Assembly (NCBI RefSeq): GCF_014648855.1
Contig: NZ_BMRX01000012.1
Coordinates: forward strand, 232,662 to 296,661
Length of the DNA stretch: 64,000 nt
Source: Streptomyces parvulus
GTDB taxonomy: Bacteria; Actinomycetota; Actinomycetes; Streptomycetales; Streptomycetaceae
Reading direction: 5' to 3'
A program made the translations under genes and the position numbers. Of this stretch, positions 6,823 to 15,360 are shown one piece after another (the first letter of the stretch is position 1; every line of letters begins with the position of its first letter). The notes under the pieces are model-generated. The model did no database searches. It worked only from the letters and a program-made list of their open reading frames with translations, and was not told the DNA's origin.

Positions 6823-8988
6823 ATGGTGGACGGAGCGGCTGGTCAGGGGGCAAGGGCGATGGACAGCGACGGGAACCGGGACGCGCGGGGTACGCATGCG
6901 AATCCTGTGCCGCGTCCGGCGGGGCCTCCCGAGGTCCCCGGGGTGCCGCCGCGCCCCTCCCGGGCACCGGGGGCGGCCCCGCCGCCGCTGCCCGACGGGT
7001 CCGCCTTCCTCTCCTGGCTGCGCACCCCGCGCCCCGAGGCGCCGCCCGGCGTCTGGCGGCTCGGGCACCGGCCGCGCCCGCAGGAGGAGCCCGAGCGGGT
7101 GCCGGGCCGCCAGCTGGTGAGCGGCGCGGTGATCGCCTTCCTCGTCGGCTGGCTGATCTGGTCGCTGCTGTGGAACGGCTACCTGGGCGGCTGGTGGCTG
7201 CTGCCCCTGTACGCGATGATCCCGGACTCCTGGGCCGAGCCGCACAGCTTCGGGTCGGTCGTGGTCGTCTACGCCTACTACGCCCTGATCGCCGGCATCA
7301 TCATGGTCGGCGTCGGCAGGCTCGGCCGCTGGGACGAGATCTGGCGGCGCTACGGCCCGCCCGCCTGGCGCCCCGCCACCCCGGCCGCCGGCCCGCCGCC
7401 CGCCCCGCGGGAGGACCCCGCCGCCTGGCCCGCGCTGCGTGCCGCCGGTGCCGTCGAGGCCGCCGAGCGGCTCGCCACCGAGGCGCACCAGGGCCTCATG
7501 CGGGACGTCGACCACGCCCGCATCGCGCGCGCCTGGCAGGGCGTGCAGAACGGCCGGCACAGCCTGGCCACCTTCACCGGCGCGGTGCTCGGCGCGGGTT
7601 CCGGCGCCTGCCCGCACCCCTCCGGCGACCGCGACCTGCCCGCCCGGCGGGCCCACCACGACCTGGTCACCGGCCAGGTGCGCATCGGCACCGCCGCCGA
7701 CGACGCCCGCAACCCGTACGCCTACCGCGGGACCGGCCTCGCCCTCGGCCCCGACCTGCTCGGCACCTCCCTGCTCGCCGTCGGCCCCGCGGGCTCCGGC
7801 AAGACCGGCGGCGTCGTCCGGCCGCTGGCCGAGTCGCTGTGCCTGCACGCCCTCGCCGGACGGGCGGCGGTCGTCGTGGTCGGCGCCGCCGGCTCCGACC
7901 TCGGGCCCGCCGAGGCCTACGACGTCGTCGTGCGGATCGGCCACCCGGACTCCGTCTACGACCTCGACCTCTACGGCGGCACCACCGACCCCGACGAGGC
8001 CGCCGTCGTGCTCGCCGAGGCCCTGGTCGGCGACCTGACCGACCCGCACCCGGGCGGTGACACCCGCCGCTCCACCACCGTCCTGGCCCAGCTGCTCGGC
8101 CCCTTCCGCGCGGTGCACGGCCGCTTCCCCGGTGTGCCGGAGCTGCGGCAGCTGCTCGACGGGACCCCGGGGCCGCTCGCCGAACTGCGCCAGGGCCTGC
8201 GCGCGGCCGGCCAGGAGTCGCTGCTGCGCGAGCTGGACGCCCGCGAGCGGCAGATGGGCCACCCCGGAGACGTCGGCGGGGTGCTGGCCGACCGGGTGGC
8301 GCTCCTCGACCGGCCCGCCTTCGCCCCCTTCTTCGACACCTCGGGGCAGTCCCGGCCCTTCTCCCTCAAGTCCCTCGACCACCCCGTGCGGGTCCGCATC
8401 GACCTGCCGGAACGCGGCCACGCGGACGCCTCCCGGATGCTGGCGCGGCTGGTCCTCGCCCAGTTCACGGCGAGCGTCACGGTGCGCGAGGACCGGTCGC
8501 TCTTCGCCTGCCTGGTGCTGGACGACGCGAGCGGGGTGGTGACGCCCGAGGCGGTACGGGGCGTGCAGCGGCTGCGCTCGGCGGGCGCCGGGGCCGTACT
8601 GACCCTGCGGACCCTGGACGACGTGCCGCGGGCGCTGCGCGGGCCGCTGCTCGGGGCCATCGGCTGCCGCATGGCGCTCTCCGGGCTCACCCCCTGGGAC
8701 GGCCAGGACTTCGCCGAGGTGTGGGGCAAGGAGTGGACCGAGGCCCGCGACGTCACCGACCGGCAGATCATCGCCGAGACCCCGGCGGGCAAGGCCGTGC
8801 ACATGGTGCGCCGGGTGATCACCGGCAAGGCGCCCACCGCGCGCGCGGTCACCGTCCGGCAGGTCGAGCGGGAGCGCTGGTCGGCGTCCGAACTGGCGCA
8901 CGCCGTGCCGGCCGGGCACGCGGTGCTGTCGCTGACCACCGTCCGGGGCGAGCACGCGCCGCCGCTGCTGGTGGACCTGCGGGGGTGA
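6823..8988 (+). CDS. membrane-anchored VirD4/TraG-like P-loop ATPase
   Basis: Protein of 721 aa with a Pro-rich cytoplasmic N-terminus (to about 90), two hydrophobic segments (about 97-130 and 144-166), and an ATPase domain with Walker A GPAGSGKT at 321-328. The order two N-terminal helices, then P-loop, then a long C-terminal domain resembles coupling ATPases of conjugation/type IV secretion (VirD4/TraG/FtsK-like), but no relaxase or other transfer gene is nearby. Homologous genes appear to be chromosomal in Streptomyces, so this is probably not a mobile-element gene. A start at 6859 is possible. Actual substrate (DNA or protein) is unknown. Confidence 0.75.
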   Translation: MVDGAAGQGARAMDSDGNRDARGTHANPVPRPAGPPEVPGVPPRPSRAPGAAPPPLPDGSAFLSWLRTPRPEAPPGVWRLGHRPRPQEEPERVPGRQLVSGAVIAFLVGWLIWSLLWNGYLGGWWLLPLYAMIPDSWAEPHSFGSVVVVYAYYALIAGIIMVGVGRLGRWDEIWRRYGPPAWRPATPAAGPPPAPREDPAAWPALRAAGAVEAAERLATEAHQGLMRDVDHARIARAWQGVQNGRHSLATFTGAVLGAGSGACPHPSGDRDLPARRAHHDLVTGQVRIGTAADDARNPYAYRGTGLALGPDLLGTSLLAVGPAGSGKTGGVVRPLAESLCLHALAGRAAVVVVGAAGSDLGPAEAYDVVVRIGHPDSVYDLDLYGGTTDPDEAAVVLAEALVGDLTDPHPGGDTRRSTTVLAQLLGPFRAVHGRFPGVPELRQLLDGTPGPLAELRQGLRAAGQESLLRELDARERQMGHPGDVGGVLADRVALLDRPAFAPFFDTSGQSRPFSLKSLDHPVRVRIDLPERGHADASRMLARLVLAQFTASVTVREDRSLFACLVLDDASGVVTPEAVRGVQRLRSAGAGAVLTLRTLDDVPRALRGPLLGAIGCRMALSGLTPWDGQDFAEVWGKEWTEARDVTDRQIIAETPAGKAVHMVRRVITGKAPTARAVTVRQVERERWSASELAHAVPAGHAVLSLTTVRGEHAPPLLVDLRG

Positions 8989-9014
8989 CCCACCGGGGCG
9001 GGCACCCCGGACCG

Positions 9015-9020
9015 TACAGT
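9015..9020 (+). promoter_or_regulatory. candidate -10 box upstream of the PucR-type regulator
   Basis: TACAGT lies in the 124-base gap before the regulator gene; no convincing -35. A transcript starting near 9027 would carry a leader of about 85 bases. Confidence 0.35.
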
Positions 9021-9112
9021 GAGGCAGAATCGACACAGGTCGTTCATACGCGGCGGCCAAAAGATCACCGGTACCTCACACCACTGACACGGATCCGAAG
9101 GCCCAGGACCCC

Positions 9113-10744
9113 ATGCCACCCACGCTCGCCTCGCTCGTCCACCACTCGGCGCTGAAACTGACCGTGCGCGCGGGCGGGGACCGCCTCGACACCCCCGTGC
9201 GCTGGGCCCACGTCAGTGAACTCGCCGACCCCGTCCCCTACATGGAGGGCGGGGAGCTGCTGCTGATCACCGCCCTCAAGCTGGACGCCGAGGACCCCGC
9301 GGCGATGCACCGGTACGTGAAGCGGCTGGCGGACGCCGGAGTGGTGGGCCTCGGCTTCGCGGTGGGCGTCAACTACGACGACATCCCCGCGGCGCTGGTC
9401 GACGCCGCCCGGCAGGAGGGGCTGCCCCTGCTGGAGGTGCCCCGCCGCACGCCCTTCCTCGCCATCAGCAAGGCCGTGTCCGCCGCCATCGCCGCCGACC
9501 AGTACCGGGCGGTCACCGCGGGCTTCGCCGCCCAGCGCGAGCTGACCAGGCGGGCGCTGAGCGACGGCCCGGAGGGACTGCTGGCCGCGCTCGCCGCGCA
9601 GGTCGACGGCTGGGCGGCGCTGTACGACGCCTCGGGCGCCGTGGTGGCGACGGCTCCGGAGTGGGCGGGGCGCAGGGCCGGGCGGCTCACCGCCGACGTC
9701 CGGCGGCTGCGCGAGCGGCCCGCACCCGCCTCCGCCGTGGTCGGCGGCTCCGACGACCCCGACCACCCGGAGAACGCCGACCGGGTCGAACTGCACTCCC
9801 TCGGCACCTCGCGCCGGCCCCGCTCCGCCCTCGCCGTCGGCACCGCGGCCGCCCTCGGCACCGCCGAGCGGTACGCCGTGCACTCGGCCGTCGCCCTGCT
9901 GACCCTCACCACCGAACGCTCGCGCTCCCTGTACGAGGCCGTGCTGCGCATCGACGAGGCCGTGCTGCGCATGCTGCTGGCCGGCGAGCCCGACCACGCC
10001 CGGACGGTCGCCGGTGACCTCTACGGCGGCCTGCTGGACGCGCCCTTCCGGCTGATCGTCGCCGAGTCGGCGCCGTCGTCCGGGGCGCGCTCGCAGGGGC
10101 GCGGGGGCACCGCGGGCGGCGGCGACCGGCTGGGCGGGCTCGCGGAGGCCGTGGAGTCCGCGGCGGCCCGCGCCGGCGAGGCGGTTCTGGTGGTCCCCGA
10201 GGGCGAGCGGCTGGTGGTGCTCGCCACCGACGGGGGCGCCGCCGTGGCCGCCTGCGTCGACTACGCGTCCGCGCTGGAGTCCGGCCGTCCGGCACCGGAC
10301 CCGGCGGGCGGCGACGAGGAGGGCCTGACCGTGGGCCTGTCCGCGCCGTCCGGGCCCATCGCCGCCTCCGGCGCCTACAAGCAGGCCGAGCAGGCGCTGT
10401 CGGTGGCCCGCAGGCGCGGCCGGGTCTGCGTGGAGCACGAGCACCTGGCGGCGGGGTCGGTGCTGCCGCTGCTCGCGGACGACGCGGTGCGCGCCTTCGC
10501 CGACGGGCTGCTGCGGGCCCTGCGCGACCACGACGCGACCGGCCGGGGCGACCTCGTGGCGTCCCTGCGTGCCTGGCTCTCCCGGCACGGCCAGTGGGAC
10601 GCCGCCGCGGCCGACCTCGGCGTGCACCGCCACACGCTGCGCTACCGGATGCGGCGCGTGGAGGAGATCCTCGGCCGGTCCCTGGACGACCCGGACGTGC
10701 GGATGGAGCTGTGGCTGGCCCTGAAGGCGACCTCGCCCGACTAG
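9113..10744 (+). CDS. PucR-family transcriptional regulator
   Basis: Protein of 543 aa with an N-terminal PucR ligand-sensing domain (about 1-125), a middle GGDEF-like CdaR region, and a C-terminal PucR-type helix-turn-helix (about 485-540; GQWDAAAADLGVHRHTLRYR is the recognition region). Members activate or repress purine, amino-acid and GABA catabolic genes. Its position between gabT (divergent side) and an aldehyde dehydrogenase gene makes it the likely regulator of those genes. The ATG has only a weak AGGA upstream. Confidence 0.9.
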   Translation: MPPTLASLVHHSALKLTVRAGGDRLDTPVRWAHVSELADPVPYMEGGELLLITALKLDAEDPAAMHRYVKRLADAGVVGLGFAVGVNYDDIPAALVDAARQEGLPLLEVPRRTPFLAISKAVSAAIAADQYRAVTAGFAAQRELTRRALSDGPEGLLAALAAQVDGWAALYDASGAVVATAPEWAGRRAGRLTADVRRLRERPAPASAVVGGSDDPDHPENADRVELHSLGTSRRPRSALAVGTAAALGTAERYAVHSAVALLTLTTERSRSLYEAVLRIDEAVLRMLLAGEPDHARTVAGDLYGGLLDAPFRLIVAESAPSSGARSQGRGGTAGGGDRLGGLAEAVESAAARAGEAVLVVPEGERLVVLATDGGAAVAACVDYASALESGRPAPDPAGGDEEGLTVGLSAPSGPIAASGAYKQAEQALSVARRRGRVCVEHEHLAAGSVLPLLADDAVRAFADGLLRALRDHDATGRGDLVASLRAWLSRHGQWDAAAADLGVHRHTLRYRMRRVEEILGRSLDDPDVRMELWLALKATSPD

Positions 10745-10894
10745 CGGGCCCGCCCCGGCCCGCATCTGGCCACACCGTCGAACAACCCGACCCCATCACT
10801 ACACCCCGGACAAACGCCGACGGCCGCCCACCGCCCTACCTTGGATTCCGCAACCCCGTACAACACCCCGATGCGGAAGGGCCCGGACGCCACG

Positions 10895-12340
10895 ATGACT
10901 TCCACCCACGCCTTCTGGCTCGCCGGCCGCCAGGCCACCGGCGAGGCCGCCTTCGACGTCACGTCCCCCTGGGACGGCGCCCTGGTCGGCGCCGTGAGCC
11001 TGCCGACCGACGCCCAGGTCGAGGAGGCCGTGGCCGCCGCGTACGCCGTACGGGACGAGTTCGCCGCCACCCCCGCCCACGTCCGCGCCGCCGCGCTGGA
11101 CCACGTCAGCCGCCGGCTGGCCGAGCGGACCGAGGAGATCGCCCGCCTGATCTCCGCCGAGAACGGCAAGCCGGTCAAGTGGGCCCGCGGCGAGGTCGGC
11201 CGCGCGGTCTCCGTCTTCCGGTTCGCGGCCGAGGAGGCCCGCCGCTTCAACGGCGGCGAGGCGCAGCGCCTGGACACCGACGCGGGCGGTCAGGGCCGCC
11301 TGGCGCTCACCCGGCGCTTCCCCAAGGGCGTCGTCCTCGGCATCGCGCCCTTCAACTTCCCGCTGAACCTGTGCGCCCACAAGATCGCCCCCGCGATCGC
11401 GGCGGGCGCGCCGATCATCCTCAAGCCGGCCCCGGCGACCCCCCTCTCCGGGCTGATCCTCGGCGAGCTGCTCGCCGAGACCGAGCTGCCGGCCGGCTCC
11501 TGGAGCATCCTCCCGGTGCCCAACGACAAGATGCCCGCCCTCGTGCAGGACGAGCGGCTGCCGGTCATCTCCTTCACCGGCTCCGAGACCGTCGGCTACG
11601 CGATCATGGACTCGGTGCCGCGCAAGCACTGCACCCTGGAGCTGGGCGGCAACGGCGCGGCCGTCGTCCTCGGCGACTGGGCGAGCGACGCCGACCTGGA
11701 CCGGGCCGCGCAGCGCATCGCGACGTTCTCCAACTACCAGGGCGGCCAGTCCTGCATCTCGGTGCAGCGCGTGATCGCCGACGCCGCCGTCTACGACCGC
11801 CTGCTGCCGCGGATCGTCGCCGCCGTCGAGGCCCAGGTCACCGGCGACCCGGGCGACGACGCGACGGACGTCGGCCCGCTGGTCAGCGAGGCCGCCGCCG
11901 AGCGCGTCGAGGCGTGGGTGCGGGAGGCCGTCGACGCCGGCGCGACCCTGCACACCGGCGGCAAGCGCGACGGAGCCTCGTACGCCCCGACCGTCCTCAC
12001 CGGCCTGCCCGCCGACGTCACCCTCGCCAACGAGGAGGTCTTCGGACCGGTGCTCAGCGTGCAGCGGACCGAGGGCGAGGCCGAGGCGTTCGCCGCGGTC
12101 AACGACTCCAAGTACGGCCTCCAGGCGGGCGTGTTCACCCACGACCTCCAGGCCGCCTTCCGCGCCCACCGCGCCCTGGAGGTCGGCGGCGTCGTCATCG
12201 GCGACGTGCCCTCCTACCGCGCCGACCAGATGCCGTACGGCGGCGCCAAGCAGTCCGGCGTGGGCCGCGAGGGCGTCCGGTACGCGATGGACGACTACAC
12301 CTACGAGCGCGTGCTGGTCCTGACGGACCTCGCCCTCTGA
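10895..12340 (+). CDS. NAD(P)-dependent aldehyde dehydrogenase
   Basis: ALDH-superfamily enzyme of 481 aa, probably oxidising succinate semialdehyde, aminobutyraldehyde or a related aldehyde. General base Glu249 (in CTLELGGNG) and catalytic Cys287 (in GGQSCISVQR) are present, as is the FTGSETVG nucleotide-fold segment near 228. The ATG at 10895 was chosen because MTSTHAFWLAG begins the typical ALDH N-terminus; an in-frame extension to 10841 exists but adds an atypical leader. Placed behind the PucR regulator and near gabT it fits the second step of GABA breakdown, though substrate specificity is inferred only from context. Confidence 0.9.
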   Translation: MTSTHAFWLAGRQATGEAAFDVTSPWDGALVGAVSLPTDAQVEEAVAAAYAVRDEFAATPAHVRAAALDHVSRRLAERTEEIARLISAENGKPVKWARGEVGRAVSVFRFAAEEARRFNGGEAQRLDTDAGGQGRLALTRRFPKGVVLGIAPFNFPLNLCAHKIAPAIAAGAPIILKPAPATPLSGLILGELLAETELPAGSWSILPVPNDKMPALVQDERLPVISFTGSETVGYAIMDSVPRKHCTLELGGNGAAVVLGDWASDADLDRAAQRIATFSNYQGGQSCISVQRVIADAAVYDRLLPRIVAAVEAQVTGDPGDDATDVGPLVSEAAAERVEAWVREAVDAGATLHTGGKRDGASYAPTVLTGLPADVTLANEEVFGPVLSVQRTEGEAEAFAAVNDSKYGLQAGVFTHDLQAAFRAHRALEVGGVVIGDVPSYRADQMPYGGAKQSGVGREGVRYAMDDYTYERVLVLTDLAL

Positions 12341-12354
12341 GTCGTCCCGGGAAG

Positions 12355-12397
12355 ACCGGCGGCCCGAACCCACTGTGCGGGGGTTCGGGCCGCCGGT
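12355..12397. terminator. bidirectional terminator
   Basis: A perfect 17-bp stem (12355-12371 with 12381-12397, starting ACCGGCGGCCCGAACCC) and a 9-base loop lie between the converging aldehyde dehydrogenase and cytidine deaminase genes. Confidence 0.85.
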
Positions 12398-12410
12398 GCG
12401 TGTGCCGGGC

Positions 12411-12824
12411 TCACCCGGCGTCGAGCTGGTGATCGGCCCACACATACGTCTCGGGCAGCAGCTCGGCGACCGGAACGGCCCGCGGCGAGCCGCCCCCGCC
12501 GACGATCACCTCGATCGCGGGAAAGTAGTCGAGCAGCACCTGCCGGCACCGCCCGCACGGCGGAACGACGCCCCGCTCCCGGTCGCCGACGGCGACGATC
12601 GTGTCCAGCTCGCCCGCGCCCAGCGCCGCCGCGGCACCGATGACGACCAGCTCGGCGCAGGGGCCGCCGGTGAAGTGGTAGGCGTTCACCCCCGTGACGA
12701 TCCGCCCGTCCCGGGCCCGGGCGGCCGCGGCCACCGTGTGGTTGTCCCCCCGGCACCGGCTACGGGCCACCTCCGCGGCGGCCGCCACGAGTTCGTGATC
12801 GACGGCCCGGCTCTGCGCGCTCAT
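12411..12824 (-). CDS. cytidine deaminase-fold hydrolase
   Basis: Small zinc hydrolase (137 aa) of the cytidine deaminase family; deaminates cytidine/deoxycytidine or a related compound such as blasticidin S. Zinc ligands Cys56, Cys90 and Cys93 and the catalytic Glu58 are seen in GPCAEL and PPCGRC. The ATG at 12824 is preceded by AGGAAGG eight bases upstream; a GTG nine bases earlier overlaps that site and is less likely. The Cys-Cys-Cys ligand set matches the tetrameric CDA type. It is the last gene of a minus-strand run after two glycosyltransferases. Confidence 0.85.
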   Translation of the reverse strand: MSAQSRAVDHELVAAAAEVARSRCRGDNHTVAAAARARDGRIVTGVNAYHFTGGPCAELVVIGAAAALGAGELDTIVAVGDRERGVVPPCGRCRQVLLDYFPAIEVIVGGGGSPRAVPVAELLPETYVWADHQLDAG

Positions 12825-12911
12825 CCTCAGCACCTTCCTGGAGTGTCCGCCGACGGTGCCCCGGCCTCCGCGGCGGGCGCAAGGGGATATGCCGAGGGCG
12901 CGGACACCACG

Positions 12912-14081
12912 TCACTCCGGCCGCCCCGCTTCGGGCCTGGCCGTGGGGTCGAGCCCCAGCAGGCCGCGCAGCGTCTCGTGGGCGCGGTCCCAGGTCCACT
13001 CGGCACGCACCCAGGCCCTGCCCCTCGCGCCCATCGCACGGGCCTCGGCGGGATTGCGCAGCAGCCTGATCAGCCGGTCCGCCGTCGCGGCCACCGACCG
13101 CCCCTCGACGACATGCCCCGTCCTGCCCTCGCGCACGGCGTCCGGCGCCCCGCCCGAGTCACCGGCCACGACCGGGAGCCCGGACGCGGCGGCCTCCAGG
13201 TACACGATGCCCAGTCCCTCCACCTCGAGGCCGCCCCGGCGGGTACGGCACGGCATCGCGAAGACGTCGGCGGCGGCGTAGAACGCCGGGAGTTCGCGGT
13301 GGGGGTACCCGCCGGCCAGGACGACGGCGTCCAACACGCCCTCGCGCAGGGCCAGGCGGCGCAGCTCCGGCGCGTACGGGCCGTCACCGACCAGGAGCAG
13401 CACAGCGTCCGGGACCGCCCTGCGGACCCAGGGCAGAGCCCTGATCAGTGTGTCCTGGCCCTTGCGCGGGACCAGCCTGGCCGCGCAGAGGATCACCGGT
13501 CGGCGCCCCAGGCCGTACCGGTCCCGGACCGGGCCGCCGTCCACGGCCGGGTGGAAGGCGCCGGCGTCCACACCGGGGGCCAGGCGGGCGGTGCGAGTGC
13601 CGGGCGCGAGGGCCGCCTCGACGGGCCGGCGGGTGCTCGGGCCCAGCCAGGTCACCGTGTCCACCCCCGTTCCGACACGGCGCAGCAGGCTCCGGGCGCC
13701 GGGGGTGCGCGCCCACCACACCTCGTGGCCGTGGGTGGTAGCGACGGCCGTGCGGATCCCCGCCGTGTGCCTCAGCCGCTCCGCCATCAGCCCCAGGGGC
13801 GCCGCCGCGCCGAACCACACCCGGTCGCACCCGTACCGGCGGGCCACGGACGCGGCGTGCGCGGTGGCGTGGGGTGTGGGCAGGAGAGTACGGGCACCGT
13901 GGTGTGTCACCGGATACGGGAAGGACTCGCCCTCCCTCGCCGCTGCCGACGTGAACACGACCACCTCGTCGGGGGGAAAGCGGTCGGCCAGCTCCCGGAC
14001 GAAGGTCTCGATGCCGCCCCGCGCGGGCGGGAAGTCGTTGGTGACGATCAGAGTGCGGGGGCGGGGCGGGCCGCTCGTCAT
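12912..14081 (-). CDS. GT4-type glycosyltransferase
   Basis: Protein of 389 aa with the GT-B, GT4 layout: N-terminal DFPPARGGIETFVREL (donor/acceptor loop), linker LAPGVDAGAFHP, and C-terminal nucleotide-sugar site GLGIVYLEAAASGLPVV with the E-x7-E motif. The family includes phosphatidylinositol mannosyltransferases. The ATG overlaps the stop of the membrane protein upstream by four bases (ATGA), so the two are translated together and probably act in one glycolipid or glycan pathway; the real acceptor is not visible. Confidence 0.88.
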   Translation of the reverse strand: MTSGPPRPRTLIVTNDFPPARGGIETFVRELADRFPPDEVVVFTSAAAREGESFPYPVTHHGARTLLPTPHATAHAASVARRYGCDRVWFGAAAPLGLMAERLRHTAGIRTAVATTHGHEVWWARTPGARSLLRRVGTGVDTVTWLGPSTRRPVEAALAPGTRTARLAPGVDAGAFHPAVDGGPVRDRYGLGRRPVILCAARLVPRKGQDTLIRALPWVRRAVPDAVLLLVGDGPYAPELRRLALREGVLDAVVLAGGYPHRELPAFYAAADVFAMPCRTRRGGLEVEGLGIVYLEAAASGLPVVAGDSGGAPDAVREGRTGHVVEGRSVAATADRLIRLLRNPAEARAMGARGRAWVRAEWTWDRAHETLRGLLGLDPTARPEAGRPE

Positions 14082-15226
14082 GCGACGGCCCCCGCTCCGG
14101 CGCGAGTATGTCTCTCGGCGGGGACCTCCGGCACGGACCGCGTCGCATGCCGTTCCCGGTACGCCAGCGCCCCGAGGACCAGCGGATACACCAGGTAGCC
14201 GAAGCGGGTCGCCGGCATCAGCGCCGTCGCCAGGGCCAGACCGAGCGCGAGTCGCGCTGCCGCGGCCGGCACCGTCCCCGGCGGGCGCAGTACCAGTGAG
14301 ACGCCGGTCAGCAGGGCCGCCGCGGCGAGCAGCACGAGAGCGATCACCGTGCCACCGGGGACGTACGACGCGAGCAGGCGCCCGGGCAGCGGGCTCTCGG
14401 CGGGGGACGCCGCCGAGGTGAGGCCGAGCGGGAAGGCCACGACGTTGCGTTGGAAGCCGGCAGGATCGATGAGCACGAAGGGCAGCACCACCGCCGCCGC
14501 CGTGCCGGACCCGGTGGCCGCGTACCGCAGCGCGGACCTCCCGCCCCGGGCCGCGGTGACCAGAACGAGAGCCACCGGAAGCGCGGGCCAGGCCGTCCAC
14601 TTGAGCGCGGCGGCGGCCCCGAGCGCGAGACCGGCCCGGCCCGGCCGCCCCCGCCCGGCGAGCACGACGCCGAGACACATCAGCCCCACCACCGGCAGGT
14701 CGACGCCGCCCACCGCGAAGGGCAGCGCCACCAGCGGGCACGCGAGCAGCGCCGCACGGCTCCGGCCGTCCCCGGCCAGACAGACGGCGAACACCCCGCC
14801 CAGCCACCAGCGGGCGTCCCCGGGCAGCACACCGAAGACCGCCATGCCCGGTAGATAGGGGTTGAAGTCGCCGACGGCCACGGGCTGGGAGAGGTACGGA
14901 CTCCCTGTCGCAAGCAGCAGCCGCCCCGACCGTTCCACCACGGCCACCTCCGACTGCGCGACCCCAGCCGCGACCAGGCCGGCCAACGGCACCAGAACCG
15001 CCCCCAACACCGCCGCGGCACGAGCCGCCGGGCGCGTCCGGGGGCCGGACGAGAGCAGCGCCGCGAGCGCGTACCCGATACCCGCCGTCCACCCCCAGAC
15101 CCGGTGAGCCGCCTGGTCCGAGACCATCGCGAAGCCCGGCGCGACCACCGCGCACCCGGCCCATCCGTACCGCTCCAGCCGCCCCGCCGGCTCTGCGGCG
15201 AACCGCCGCCCCTCGTTCTTCCCCAT
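14078..15226 (-). CDS. polytopic membrane glycosyltransferase, GT87/DUF2029-like
   Basis: Integral membrane protein of 382 aa with roughly nine or ten hydrophobic segments. The extracellular loop with GSPYLSQPVAVGDFNPYLPG near residues 105-125 and KWTAWP near 205 are features of the polyprenyl-phosphate-mannose-dependent GT87 family (PimE-like). It overlaps the GT4 gene by ATGA. Minus-strand TAGCGT (15235-15240) ends eight bases before the ATG, and TTGACG (15261-15266) lies 20 bases beyond it, a possible leaderless promoter. Substrate unknown. Confidence 0.75.
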   Translation of the reverse strand: MGKNEGRRFAAEPAGRLERYGWAGCAVVAPGFAMVSDQAAHRVWGWTAGIGYALAALLSSGPRTRPAARAAAVLGAVLVPLAGLVAAGVAQSEVAVVERSGRLLLATGSPYLSQPVAVGDFNPYLPGMAVFGVLPGDARWWLGGVFAVCLAGDGRSRAALLACPLVALPFAVGGVDLPVVGLMCLGVVLAGRGRPGRAGLALGAAAALKWTAWPALPVALVLVTAARGGRSALRYAATGSGTAAAVVLPFVLIDPAGFQRNVVAFPLGLTSAASPAESPLPGRLLASYVPGGTVIALVLLAAAALLTGVSLVLRPPGTVPAAAARLALGLALATALMPATRFGYLVYPLVLGALAYRERHATRSVPEVPAERHTRAGAGAVA

Positions 15227-15360
15227 GTCCGTCGACGCTACGAACCCGCAGGTCGCGAGGCGTCAACCGAGACTCCGCACCCGGGAGTCAACCCCTGGTA
15301 CGACATCCGCCGCCGGACTCCACCCGAGCGGTGACGCGCGGCCCCGTCCGGGACGGAATC

